From NCBI GenBank assembly GCA_964642385.1, contig CAZXON010000007.1, positions 1 to 56,928 on the forward strand: 56,928 nucleotides of DNA, given 5' to 3'. Both the position numbers and the translations under genes were made by a program. The stretch is from JBDHUW01 sp964642385. GTDB taxonomy: Bacteria > Patescibacteriota > Gracilibacteria > Absconditabacterales > Absconditicoccaceae. Below the pieces are notes generated by a model, which saw only the letters and a program-made list of their open reading frames with translations, did not search any database and had not been told where the DNA came from. This document shows, in pieces, positions 1 to 11,988 of the stretch; position 1 is the stretch's first letter; the number at the start of each line of letters is the position of its first letter.

Positions 1-1900
1 TTCGGTTTGCTCATAGTTCTGTATATACTCATCCTAATGGAATAGTAATTACCGCACTTCCATTTAGAGTTGCTACTGGAGCGTTTTGATCTATTTCACT
101 TGCAACATTGTATGGCGTAATAACTTTCGGGATGTCCACGAGAACTGCTTTTTTCTGATCTCTCGCAAATCATGTAAACTGATATGCTAGTCTTGCAGGT
201 TTTCAGTTCACAAATCCATTGTTTGTTGTAAATGCAATATGAAATGTTATCAAACCCGTGTTTGGGTCTACACTAGAAGGAACAAGTTGTCCATTTGGAT
301 ACAACATCTTCCTGTTTTTTTGCATAGTCACATTGTTTGTGTTGTAGAACTTTGGTGTAAAATTTATTTTGAAATTAGGATTATTTTGAGCATCTACATT
401 ATCTGGTAAATCTTCTACAACACGCTCGCGAAGTACTCTCCACGCAGACGGATACCACAATTCAACGCTATTCATCTCACCTGTTTTCACTGCTCACTTT
501 TTCACTTTTGCTCTCACCTGGTTCATGTCTAGTGCATCACCTGCTCCACTCACTGCGTTCGACGAACTCGCTCACTCTCTCTGCGCATGAAACTGTGCGA
601 GAAGTCACGCAAACTTCGGCGAAGCGAATGAGGTACCGTCTGACTGTACCAAAGAACCATCTGTAGAGTATAAAGTGTTATTTGCTGCTCCATCAATAAC
701 AAAATCAAGTGTACTATCAACCTGTGTTCCATTCCAAATGGTTCTAGTGGGGCTATTTGCTTTTGAAGCTCATATAGCAAAAACCTCGTCGTATCTCGCA
801 GGATAAGAAACTGGTTGTGCATTTCCACTATTCCCAGATGCACCAGCCAAAAAATTTTGTGTTCCATTTTTTAATCATTGTATTTGTTGTATAAGTGTAC
901 GCATAATTGGATCATCTATTCCATGAAAAGACATATTCACAAGATTTATCTGTTCTGGATGAGCAACAGCATAATCGTATATTTTTTGTAAAGCAGTGAT
1001 GGCAAAATTACTCGTGAGATATCATGGCATACCTGACCGTTCTGCATCGTACGAAAAGAGTGCGAATCAGGGAGCAACTCATCATCACCCATAGTTGTTG
1101 TTCAAAATTCCGACAGCATCTGCTGACACTGCGTTGCCATGTGCACTCTGTATATTTCCTGTTGTTCATGTTTCTATGTTGTGTGCCTCTTTTAGATTGT
1201 ACTCTGGACTAGCAGTATTGATACCCAAATCAATAACATGCACATTTACTTTGGTTGCATCGTGAAATACCTTCACAGCTTCTATACTATCAACCGATTG
1301 TGTTATAACGGATGGATAGTTATTTGCTTTTCGCATATCATCATGCAATCGCTGTTGTGTTCAAATACTTCAAGAATCGTGCCAAATTCATGGATCGTTC
1401 CAGTAGGTAGCTCAGCCAACGAGTGGAGAAAGAAAATAGTTATATGTCACATGCTTGACTCATACTGTCTTTTCTAGGAGAGTTTTGGTTGCCTGGATAT
1501 CTTGACTTACAGAAATGCTATAAATTCTATCAGCAATTTTTTTGTGATCGAATCACGCTTTTTGAAAAGTTGCCAAGGTTGACTCATCATCGATTTGTAC
1601 CACCAAAGAGTGTGAATCAGCATAGTAGATATTTTCTTTTTGCATCAGCGCATCCAGATAGTCGTCTTGGAGTGGTTTAGAAAACACATACGATGCCTTG
1701 GTTGTCGGATCGTAGAGAGCTTGTTGTTTCAACTGTATGAAGAGGCGCTTTGCGCGCTCTGGTCCAGAGAGGGCTTGGAGTGTTTGTTGTTGTGATTGCT
1801 CTTGCATAGTAGTAACCTTGGTTTGTGCAGAAGCTGATTGTAATCAAGCTGCCAGGAGGACAGATCATGCAAGTACTTTTAGATTATTTGAATGTTTCAT
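1..1900 (-). CDS. Secreted subtilisin-family (S8) serine protease, 3' end outside window
   Basis: Subtilase, probably exported. Starting at the ATG at 1900 and reading TGA as Gly, 633 codons are open to the window edge. The N-terminus (MKHSNNLKVLAGSVLLAAG, then ASAQ) is a signal peptide. The catalytic triad is complete: Asp224 in VIDLGI, His254 in SAHGNAVSADAVGI, Ser424 in DGTSFASP. VAPG follows the His motif, and GASGNSGNA supplies the oxyanion Asn. A propeptide-like region of about 190 residues lies between signal peptide and Asp. The part after Ser424 (about 200 residues) contains a beta-rich, Ig-like region of unknown role. Several TGA codons sit at expected glycines, for example three in a row (NNNYGGGG) before VAPG. 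The gene is divergent from the S74 fibre array; it might process surface proteins or digest prey or host proteins, but that is inference. Confidence 0.93.
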
Positions 1901-2001
1901 ACAAAAAAAATAGGAAAAAAGTAAATGTTATTGCATTATATCATAAAAGAAACAAAAGGCAAACCATTTTTCGTGGATAATAGATAGAGGGTCTTGCTTT
2001 T

Positions 2002-2029
2002 TTGATTTTTGTTTTTATATAGATATAGT
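2002..2029 (+). promoter_or_regulatory. Sigma70-like promoter of the S74 array
   Basis: TTGATT at 2002-2007 and TATAGT at 2024-2029 with a 16-nt spacer, 32 nt before the ATG at 2061. It fits the 16-nt spacing seen at other promoters in this window. Seen by eye only. Confidence 0.5.
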
Positions 2030-2060
2030 ATATTTTTACTTTTTATTCCGATTGGATACC

Positions 2061-3266
2061 ATGCCATCTTTCTCATCTCGTCTGTCACAAGATATTGAAA
2101 AATTTTATCCTAATGAAACACTCTTACCCAAAAATGCTTTTGCAAAAGGGGTTTTGTTTACGCTTGGCGTAGTTGGATTTGCTACTATGTTTTTGCAACC
2201 AAGTGTTGCCCAAGATGGTGGCAACCTTTCTGTAGACACCTCATTGACCAACAATATCATGAGTGTCGGCAAATTAAGCGTGATCAACTGATCAACAACA
2301 TCAGTTATTTTGGATTCTAATGGTATTCAACTACCAAGTGAGACAAGCACAACTACTCTTTTGAAACTAGTAAATAAGTATATCAAACCATCCGCACTTA
2401 CAGGTTCAGATATAGGTCCAAATATGATCACCACAGAAAAGATATCAGATGGAACTATAAGTTGTGAGGATCTATCACCTCAGTTAAACACTCTCTTGTG
2501 TAATGGCAACTCTGCACCGACACTCTCTTGTGCAGCAGGGAGCTATCTGATAGGGATCACAACAGGAGCAGGAGCGATCTGTACCGGCGGCGCCGCTGGT
2601 GGACTGCCACCATGTGGTGCATGACAAAGTGTTATGCGAAATAGTGCGACTTCAAAGTGGGACTGTTATACACCATTACCCCCAGATACAGCAAGTTGAG
2701 TATCTCTCTGGACAGAATGAGATATTGAATGAACGATCTACAACAAAAATCTCGCTGGAAAGGTAGGTATCGGTATGACGAGTCCATCTGCGACATTGAG
2801 CGTGAGCGGTAGTTTGTTGGTGAAGGGAGGTGCATCTAGTATCCTATATGTAACAGGAGCAAACGGCGGAAGAGTTGGTATCCTTACTAGCAACCCATTG
2901 TATCCTCTGGATGTGATTGGATCTATTAGAGCTTCTGCATATCTAGCAACATCAGATGCTAGATTAAAAACAAATATTTCGGCAATACCTGATGCGTTGG
3001 GAAAACTCCTAGGTATCAACTGATATACATATAACTTAAAGAGCGATGGTAGTTTTCATTACTGAGTTATTGCACAAGAGATTGAAACGATTTTCCCATA
3101 CCTTGTTTCTACAGATGAAAACGGATTGAAATCAGTAAATTATAATGGTTTAGTTGCTCCGATTATTGAATCTATCAAAACACTCAACACCAAGATAGAC
3201 ACACTTGAAGTACAGTTGAACGCGAATACTTCTCGTATTGAAGCACTAGAAAAGACACAAAAATAA
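2061..3266 (+). CDS. Fibre-like surface protein with C-terminal S74 chaperone domain (401 aa)
   Basis: Reads through TGA as Gly, for example at 2292. ATG 2061 was chosen over the in-frame TTG at 2052. Residues about 30-50 form a hydrophobic segment (GVLFTLGVVGFATMFL then PSVAQ), a membrane anchor or late signal peptide. The middle is Gly/Ser/Thr-rich with short beta repeats of the type VGIGMTSPSATLSVSG, as in trimeric fibres and adhesins. The C-terminus is a Peptidase_S74 intramolecular chaperone: SDARLKTNIS (Ser298 and Lys303 would form the self-cleavage dyad), then GVIAQEIETIFP, SVNYNGLVAPIIE and a terminal coiled coil. In phage tail spikes and similar proteins this domain drives trimer folding and then cuts itself off. 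First of four collinear genes. Confidence 0.85.
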
Positions 3267-3299
3267 AACCATATTTTTTACATCGCCCATTCATATAGT

Positions 3300-4030
3300 A
3301 TGAACAAGAAATATATTATAAGTGGTATTGTAGGTGCTATTCTTTTAAGTTTCACGACAGCGTTTGCACTTACAATCACAAAACCAACTATTACCGACCC
3401 TGTTTTCAAAGCAGTCTATATTTGATGACCTGCTCACCAATCGGCTTTATGTGCGTCGTCTTCTGGCACATTCTGCATGGACCAAGTTGGTTTTTATCGA
3501 AACGAAATTCCTTGAGCAAATAGCAATATTCTCAAGTGGAATAACTGAAAAATCACAATCGGAGGACTAACAACAGCTGACATACCAGATAACATCATCA
3601 ATTCTACACATATCTTTAATACAACTATTTTACCAGGTGATTTTGATATAAATTATCTGAATTTTCGCATACCGACTGCTGGTGAGTTCGCAAGAACAAC
3701 TGGAAATTGTTGACCAGGAAGAGCGGCGACTGGTATGAACGCTTGAGTCATGAGATGTGTGAGTGTGGATTTTTTAACTGGATTGGCATTACCAAATTGT
3801 GGTGCAATGGGAAGTTGATATACCCTCACATTTACAGGTAATCAATGGGTATGTTTATCCAATATAGTTAATGTGCTCTGAGCCGATGGCGGTGATTACC
3901 GATCATGAGCCACAACATGAGATATCCGAAATAAAAACACAGGCAATGTTTGAGTAGGTTTAACAAATCCTACAGAAAAATTGACAGTGCAAGATTCTTT
4001 TAGCGTAAATTGATGAGGAGGAGCTAGTAC
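3300..4030 (+). repeat. Long direct repeat, copy 1 (5' end of S74 gene)
   Basis: This stretch recurs at 6660-7395. The first ~520 bp differ at only a few bases; similarity then falls and a 3-bp indel changes the offset from 3360 to 3363. It covers the signal peptide and the first ~240 codons. Evidence of tandem gene duplication, or of gene conversion that keeps the N-termini alike while the middle parts diverge. Confidence 0.9.
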
Positions 4031-6620
4031 ACCAGAGATGATATTTTGTAAAAAAACCAATACATGGGTGGCTAAAAATATATACAATATGACAAATTGC
4101 GCTGTGTGTCCTAGTGGGTATACATATAATGCTGGGAATAAATTATGTGAAAAAACAACTTCTACGTATGTGTCAGAACCACAGAAGATTTTCTCATCTA
4201 CAATTGGTTTCCCTAGTTGTTGAGCCGCAAATGGTAAAACATACTATAATTGGGACTCTGTTCCTAAAAATCAACTTTGTACTAATGGAAAACCACTAGT
4301 AAACTCATGACTTGCGATTATGTGATGAGACAATGAGGGGAAATTCGAATGGGGTTGCTATCTTGTTGACCCAAATAGGGAAACTCCTTCCGCTCGGGAA
4401 GACAATCGTTATGAGATTCAAGATTGCTCTTTAAAACTTTTGAGTGGTACAAAAAATATTGACTATTCTATTCCTATGTGTAATGACGTAAGAACTCTTA
4501 CGCGGCCAGGCTACTACGATTGTATAGTTTGATATATTACGCTCAGTAATTACCAAAATTGAGCTTATGATAGGGGGTGTAGAACCTGAGATCTTGAAGT
4601 AAAATGTAATTTTACAAGAGGAAGAAATTCAGCAGGTTTATTGTGTCCAGCATGAACATTTCTAAATGATAAAAATATAACAATCAATGAATTTTATCCC
4701 ACTTCTCCTAGTTCTCCTTTTCCAGTTCCTAATAAATTATTATGATGTAGCTATGATAATAATTACCCAAGGACTTTTAAATGTTGACGACCTAAAGATG
4801 ATCCAATTTTTGATTCTATTGCAACAGAATTTGGTAAAAACCTCATTCCCTATTACATTGATGATATATATTATTATAGAAACGCAACAAAAGGGAACAT
4901 ATGGTCATACTTAAAGCTGGATTTGGCTAAAACTTGAACCAGCTGGTCTCCATATTTTTCTACAAGTGACGGCTCTCCTAGTGGTGACCCCAGTTATGAA
5001 AGTTATAATAGAATAAATAAACTATGGCTTCCAGAATCTGAATGGGTGAAGTATGATAGATACATTAAATACGGTTATCATGATGAAATAATAATGTCAA
5101 CAAGTTATAAAGATGCTTATTGTTCATGAACAACAAATAAGTGGTTTGCTAGTTATGCATTGAATCACGATGGTTATGCTGGTTATGACAAGTTTCCTTA
5201 TGAGTGATGATCTTGTACTGTGGTGTGAAGCAAAAAATCTTGTTATTCTCAACGTGATCAGTATCGACGCGGAGTTGCTGGTTCAGAGGTTGCATGCTGT
5301 TATAATTGAGAAGCACAGTGCCAATTTTGGCAACAAGTATCACCTAATTCAGCTGATGTGAGGGTATGTGCGCTTGCAAGAAATGAATATATATATACTA
5401 CGACTACAAGCCCAGCTGTGGTTTGTGATCCTTCTAACCCACTAGATTCTGTTTGTTTTACTCCTGGTGTTACTCGGTGAGCAACCACACTTCTCGTGAA
5501 AGATAGCAAAGTAGCTATAAACAGTGATGATGTTGACAGGATTGGTAGTGAGTGATGAGCCATTACTTACAGTTGTGAGGAGGGATATGCATTCAGTTGA
5601 TCTATAAACAAATGTGTAAAGACTACGTGTAGTAGTCAAGAAGATGGATTTTATGAAAATTGAAAAATCACAATTAGTAATATTGAATGAGGCGAGTGAT
5701 CATGATATTGCCCTGATGGAGAAGGAAGGGCGCGAGATGGTGATTATGGTGGAGAGGGTGCTTCCGACACTGATTGGGTTGTTCATTGAACTTTTATTGG
5801 TCGGGATACTCAATATATTGATGATATATGACGTGATTGATCAATTGATGCAAGTATTGCAAACATCTTACGTTCTATTTTAACGACAAGGGCTGTAAGT
5901 TGATATTGGACCAATATTATATGAGATATTATAGCAAGTGGAGATGCGTGTTTTTTTAACGGTGATCCCAAATATTGTGATTATAGAAATAAATATTTTG
6001 GAAATGCTCGAGAATGATGAGCATATCCATCACCAGATTGGGATCCAGGAGATGGAGTACCTTATCCTTATATACGAGAAAGAGAGATTCCAGCTCTATG
6101 TGAATACAATGATAAGATTTACACCATACCAAATGGGAGCTATCTTAACATATCAATAGTTTGAGAAAATTATGATTGGCAAATTTCGACTCACGCAACC
6201 TGCACAACTGATATTAAAGATCCTATTGTAAATACAGTTCCTTGATCAGAACCATCCGTTCTTCTGGTTAACTGACTATCATGAGTTCGTAGTACAGAAA
6301 ATCTAAGTCAATCAGATATCCGTATCAAAACAAACATCCAAAAAATTAACAATGCACTTGCAGATATTACTCGTCTCAATGGATACGAGTTTACATGGAT
6401 TGAGTGAAGTAAACCAGACTTTGGTGTGCTTGCACAGGAGGTAGAAAAGGTATTTGCTAGTATGGTATCAGAAGATTCCAAAGGCATAAAAGCAGTAAAT
6501 TACACTGAACTCCTCGCTCCTATTATAGAAGCGATCCATGAAATCAATACTCGCGTAGATGAACTCACAAGAGAAGCACAAGAGCAAGCATTGAGAATAG
6601 AGACGCTAGAAGGGACATAA
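3300..6620 (+). CDS. Large cysteine-rich surface protein with S74 domain (1106 aa)
   Basis: Opens only with TGA as Gly; very many TGA codons. ATG at 3300; the short leader is shared with the next gene. The signal peptide is MNKKYIISGIVGAILLSFTT followed by AFA. The next ~240 residues are almost identical to the start of the following gene. They are followed by Cys-rich modules such as CAVCPSGYTYNAGNKLCEK, which look like disulphide-stabilised repeats, and by Asp/Gly/Tyr-rich stretches. The C-terminus has a full S74 domain (SDIRIKTNIQ with Ser1005, FGVLAQEVEKVF, AVNYTELLAPIIEAI) and a short coiled coil; it matches the end of the gene at 10115 almost perfectly over 290 bp. Likely a secreted, trimeric, self-cleaving surface fibre or adhesin. 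The target is unknown. Confidence 0.85.
6321..6610 (+). repeat. S74-domain DNA repeat, copy 1 (second copy 11384-11673)
   Basis: About 290 bp that encode the S74 domain and terminal coiled coil match 11384-11673 with no difference that I could see (constant offset 5063). A shorter block at 5475-5540 likewise matches about 11247-11312. The C-terminal module is therefore shared between otherwise different genes. Confidence 0.9.
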
Positions 6621-6659
6621 AAATAATACCATATTTTTTACATCGTCCATTCATCTAGT

Positions 6660-9600
6660 ATGAACAAGAAATATATTATAAGTGGTATTGTGGGTTGCAT
6701 TCTCCTAAGTTTCACAACAGCGTTTTCATCTACAATCATAAAACCAACTATTAACGACCCTGTTTTCAAAGCAGTCTATATTTGATGACCTGCTCACCAA
6801 TCGGCTTTATGTGCGTCGTCTTCTGGCACATTCTGCATGGACCAAGTTGGTTTTTATCGAAACGAAATTCCTTGAGCAAATAGCAATATTCTCAAGTGGA
6901 ATAACTGAAAAATCACAATCGGAGGACTAACAACAGCTGACATACCAGATAACATCATCAATTCTACACATATCTTTAATACAACTATTTTACCAGGTGA
7001 TTTTGATATAAATTATCTGAATTTTCGCATACCGACTGCTGGTGAGTTCGCAAGAACAACTGGAAATTGTTGACCAGGAAGAGCGGCGACTGGTATGAAC
7101 GCTTGAGTCATGAGATGTGTGAGTGTGGATTTTTTAACTGGATTGGCATTACCAAATTGTGGACCTATGGGAAGTTGATATACCCTCACATTTACAGGCA
7201 ATCAATGGGTATGTTTATCCAATGTAGTTAATGTGCTCTGAGCTGATATCGGAGATACAAACTGGTCATGAGCTACAACATGAGATATCCGAAACAAAAA
7301 TATAGGAAATGTATGAGTAGGTTTAACTAACGCAACAGAAAAATTGACAATAAAAGACTCTCTTGCAGTAAATTGATGAGGTGGTGGTAGCACACCAGAT
7401 TTGATATATTGTTACAAAACCGATACATGGGTAGATAAATCTAGTTATGTTGAAGATGACTGTATTTTGTGTCCAAGTGGATATACATATGATTGGGAAA
7501 AGAAAAAATGTACAAAGCCGATTTCATGTACTGTTATTCCTGCAAACGCAGCTTGTGGAACAGCTACTTGATCAGCGTATTTCACAGCTCCTTCAACCAA
7601 TCTCTGTCAAGATGGTTCAGCTCCTACAAGAACTGCAGGAGCGAATGGAATTTGGACATGGACTTGTCTTGGAGCAAATGGTGGAACGAATGCTTCATGT
7701 CAATCCAAAGAAACGCCTTTGTGTGGAACAGCTAATGGAAAATCATATGTCCAAGGTTCAACTATTTATGATGCGTACTGCACCAGGTGATCCTCAAATT
7801 TAACTGGAGCAATAAGTACTTCTTCAACATGAACAAAATCATGGTCTTGTAGTCAATATAACGCTACTGATAGTTGTTCTCTTACTGTAACCGCTCCTGC
7901 TGCTATTAACTGAGCTTGTGGAACAGCTACCTGATCAGCGTATTTCACTTCTCCAACGACGAATCTATGTCAAGATGGGTCAACTCCTGCTAGAAGTGCA
8001 GGAGCGAATGGAACATGGACATGGACATGCCTAGGAGCAAATGGTGGAACGAACGCATCGTGTACATCCAAAGAAACGCCTTTGTGTGGAACAGCTAATG
8101 GAAAATCAATTACTCAATCTGGAGCTCTGCCAGGTACTTATTGTACAAGGTGATTACCTACTCCATCTTCAATAAGCACTACTACAGTTTGAACAAAATC
8201 ATGGTCTTGTAGTCAATACAACGCTACTGGTAGTTGTTCTCTTACTGTAACCGCTCCTGCTCCTGTAGATGGATATTGTAATACAAGTACAACATCTCAA
8301 GCTCGAGAAAATAAGCCTGCAGTATATCAACAATGTTATGCATGAAGCCCTGGTCCTATTTGATGAACTAATCCTCGAACATGGTCGTGTTATGGTCAAT
8401 ATGGTGGAACGAATGCTTCATGTCAATCCAAAGAAACGCCTTTGTGTGGAACAGCTAATGGAAAATCATATGTCCAAGGTTCAACTATTTATGATGCGTA
8501 CTGCACCAGGTGATCCTCAAATTTAACTGGAGCAATAAGTACTTCTTCAACATGAACAAAATCATGGTCTTGTAGTCAATATAACGCTACTGATAGTTGT
8601 TCTCTTACTGTAACCGCTCCTGCTGCTATTAACTGAGCTTGTGGAACAGCTACTTGATCAGCGTATTTCACAGCTCCTTCAACTAATCTCTGTATTAGTG
8701 GTTCTCCTTCTACAAGAACTGCTGGGACTAATGGAACTTGGACATGGACTTGTCTTGGAGCAAATGGTGGAACGAATGCTTCATGTCAATCCAAAGAAAC
8801 GCCTTTGTGTGGAACAGCTAATGGAAAATCAATTACTCAATCTGGAGCTCTGCCAGGTACTTATTGTACAAGGTGATTACCTACTCCATCTTCAATAAGC
8901 ACTACTACAGTTTGAACAAAATCATGGTCTTGTAGTCAATACAACGCTACTGGTAGTTGTTCTCTTACTGTAACCGCTCCTGCTCCTGTAGATGGATATT
9001 GTAATACAAGTACAACATCTCAAGCTCGAGAAAATAAGCCTGCAGTATATCAACAATGTTATGCATGAAGCCCTGGTCCTATTTGATGAATTAATCCTCG
9101 AACATGGTCGTGTTATGGTCAATATGGTGGAACGAATGCTTCGTGTAGTACTATGCCATTAACATACCATCGAGATACGTGAAGTTGGGGCGTTTGCAAT
9201 GCTGGTTACAGATATCGCACAGTTACTTGTAAGGACAACTTTAATAGAGACACAAATGAAAATAACTGTACAGCTCCCAAGCCTCTTACTTATGAAATTT
9301 GTGGAACTACTGGTGTTTGTGGAAGCTCTAATTGATTATATATTTCTTCTAGTCCTACTACGAATCTTTGTAATTCAGGGAACCCTTCTCCTATAACAAC
9401 GACATACTCTTGAGCTACTCCACTTTCATGGTCGTGGTATTGTGTAAGCCAGGATGGTGGGAATTCATCTCCAGAATGTGTGAGTTATAGATGAAATCCA
9501 TGCAAAGCACCTCGAGATACGAATACCTCATATGATCATGGTGTTATTATAACGGCATATTCAAATAGTTCACCGAATTGTTGATATTCGTGTGATCCAA

Positions 9601-10079
9601 AAACATTAACATGCAATAATTGAACATGGATATGAGCTGATGTTGCAACATACAATAAGGCTTATTGCTCGGCAAAGCCTTGTTCATGAATTGACAGAAT
9701 CGATGTCGCTTATAAATGTTGAGATAGCATATCTTGTCCAGCATGATACTTTAATAAAATAGTATCAAATGAATTCTTTGTTGTATGTGGGAATACGAGA
9801 ATAACAGAATGTTATAAAGCTTCCACGCCTATTCCTATGACAGTAAATAGTAGTAAATGTTTACAATATCCTGCTGATGTTAATGGCTCAATAAACCAAT
9901 GGAATTTTCTACGTGGCACATTCATAGAAGGAGATTCCTCTAACCCAACAGGAAGATGTGGGTGATTGAATTCAACAAACTGGCCAGTAGTATTACCATA
10001 CCCTTCAGTTAATGGTAGCGTCTGGTGCTATAGATCAATCTACTCTGATTGAACCATTGGAACAGTAAATTGTTATTAA
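6660..10079 (+). CDS. Cysteine-rich repeat surface protein without S74 domain (1139 aa)
   Basis: ATG 6660 to TAA 10077, open only with TGA as Gly. Signal peptide as in the preceding gene (MNKKYIISGIVGCILLSFTT). After the shared ~240-residue N-terminal region come Cys/Trp modules with patterns like CGTATGSAYFTAPSTNLC, WTWTCLGANGGTNASC and KSWSCSQYNATDSCSLTVTA; two 241-residue blocks are tandemly repeated. These modules resemble the WTWTC-GxNGG repeats of other bacterial surface proteins, probably disulphide-bonded. The C-terminus (ending GTIGTVNCY) lacks the S74 chaperone that its neighbours carry, so it may need a partner for assembly or may have lost the domain by recombination. Confidence 0.83.
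7678..9123 (+). repeat. Tandem 723-bp repeat, two copies (7678-8400, 8401-9123)
   Basis: Period of exactly 723 bp (241 codons), and a third copy begins at 9124 before it diverges. Most of the unit is near identical; the stretch at 7914-8050 versus 8637-8773 differs clearly, so one part evolves faster or was converted from the partial unit at 7551. Each unit itself holds two related Cys modules of ~120 residues. Confidence 0.9.
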
Positions 10080-10114
10080 TTACCTCTTCCATTTTACCTC
10101 TACTCCATTCATCT

Positions 10115-11680
10115 ATGATGAAATTATCATTTAAAAGCAAAACTAATACTCTCTGACTAGCTTCTTTACTGGTTTGTGCAGTATTTATGTTGTATCCAGG
10201 GAATGGAAATAAGGCATTTGCTGTAGATTGTACTTCTGATGCTGCTTGCTGAGCAACAGAAACTTGTCAATCATATCTCATAGCTACAATATGAAACCAC
10301 ACAACGGCACCAGTCCGAGATAGCACAAGTTGTATTTGAGCACCTATTAGTTGCTGGTGAGATGTTGTCGGCGGGAGCGCGAGGATTTTTGATGGTAATT
10401 CATTCCAAGGCAGTACTGATTGGGTAAATTTATACAATACTAAAGAACAAATATCTAACTGTCTAGCTAGAAAAACAAGTGATGGTTCTTGCTATAGTTC
10501 TTCAACTCCATGGTCGCTCTGGAATGGCTGATGACGAGCTTATCCATCCAACGTACTTAACGCTAATCTATGAACTCAGAATTTTAAAGACATAACAAAA
10601 AACCAATATACTATTCCATATACTAACATGGCATTTATCACACCAATAATAAGATATAATTGACAAGGTGCAACAGATTATTGAAGAATTGTAGGGAGTC
10701 TTAGTCTTGCTCGAAGTTCTAGTGCGGGTGTCTGTGCCCCTGCAAGTGCGAAATGTTGAAGTGCTAGTGGCGCTACATATAATATTTGAGATATCGTGCC
10801 AAGTATGAATTTATGTAGTGTATGAACACCGAGAGCTTTTTGATGGAATTATACTGCACCACTTGAAAGCACGGGAACAACAAGATCCTGGGTATGTGAT
10901 TCTTCTAGTAACACATGGACAAATACATGTACATTAACCGTGGCCTGAGCTAATGATCCACCACCTTATGTACCATGAAATGTAAAGTGTGGTACTGCAA
11001 ATGGAAAATCTTATGAAGTTGGTACAACTGTTACTGATAGTTATTGTGTAGATTGAACAAAGATAGATCTACAAATGCAATGAACGAGTTTTGCATGAGC
11101 AAAAAATTATTGGTATTGTAGTGGGTGAGGGAAAGCAACTCCTACATGTAGTTTTGCTGTTGTTTGAGGTTGTTATGATGAAGTTGATCCTGATGTCTGT
11201 AAGGGACCATATACCGCAGGTGTTTGTTACAAACCATGAGCAAGTCGGTGAGCAACTACACTTCTCGTGAAAGATAGCAAAGTAGCTATAAACAGTGATG
11301 ATGTTGATCCTAGTGGTGCTGCGCTTCTGGTTAACTGAGCAGAAGGGGTTCGCGGTACAGTGTTGGTTAATTATTCAGACGTTCGTATCAAAACAAACAT
11401 CCAAAAAATTAACAATGCACTTGCAGATATTACTCGTCTCAATGGATACGAGTTTACATGGATTGAGTGAAGTAAACCAGACTTTGGTGTGCTTGCACAG
11501 GAGGTAGAAAAGGTATTTGCTAGTATGGTATCAGAAGATTCCAAAGGCATAAAAGCAGTAAATTACACTGAACTCCTCGCTCCTATTATAGAAGCGATCC
11601 ATGAAATCAATACTCGCGTAGATGAACTCACAAGAGAAGCACAAGAGCAAGCATTGAGAATAGAGACGCTAGAAAAATAA
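10115..11680 (+). CDS. Cysteine-rich surface protein with S74 domain (521 aa)
   Basis: ATGATG at 10115/10118, TAA 11678, with TGA as Gly throughout. The N-terminus (MMKLSFKSKTNTLGLASLLV, then CAVFMLYPGNGNKAFA) is a signal peptide. The middle has Cys modules (for example CGTANGKSYEVGTTVTDSYC). The C-terminal S74 domain is the same as in the gene at 3300: SDVRIKTNIQ (Ser421), FGVLAQEVEKVF, AVNYTELLAPIIEAI, then a coiled coil. Last gene of the array, followed by a strong hairpin terminator. A self-processing trimeric surface fibre is the likely form. Confidence 0.83.
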
Positions 11681-11708
11681 TTTGTTAAACAAAATATTGA
11701 TACATAAG

Positions 11709-11763
11709 AAAAACCCTAGCTTAATACTCCACCGACACACTCGGTAGGTATCTAGGGTTTTTT
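11709..11763 (+). terminator. Hairpin terminator after the S74 array
   Basis: AAACCCTAG near 11710-11719 pairs with CTAGGGTTT near 11752-11760, an inner ACCGA/TCGGT arm strengthens the stem, and a T-run follows. It lies ~30 nt after the last S74 gene. Confidence 0.8.
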
Positions 11764-11855
11764 GTTTATGTGAAGTGCGGATTCGCGAGTTGCTGGGGAC
11801 GCTTTGTCCTATTTTTGTCATAGCTTTGTCTTTGTTTTTTTGAAACGATACTATA

Positions 11856-11937
11856 AAATATGCTTCTGAAGAGTGCTCTTTTCTCTGCTTGCAGGAAGAA
11901 TTTGATTTTTCTATAACCTAAAACCCAAAAAAAATAC
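11856..11937. repeat. Dispersed intergenic element, copy A
   Basis: Related to copies at 35433-35476 and 44740-44784. The core is TGCTTCTGAAGAG then CTCTGCTTGCAG; a second block (TTTGATTTTTCTATAA) is shared only with the copy at 44740-44850. The near-palindrome TCTGCYTGCAGR is kept in all three. Function unknown. Confidence 0.5.
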
Positions 11938-11988
11938 ATTGATTTTTGTTGTGATTTTACTACACTTTTATTATGTTTTTATGAAAAA

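Noticed and set aside
7447..8898. Repeated plus-strand frames sharing VERMLHVNPKKRLCVEQLME
   Set aside because: Off-frame shadows of the 723-bp repeat; the code-25 frame through the whole gene is continuous and Cys-patterned.
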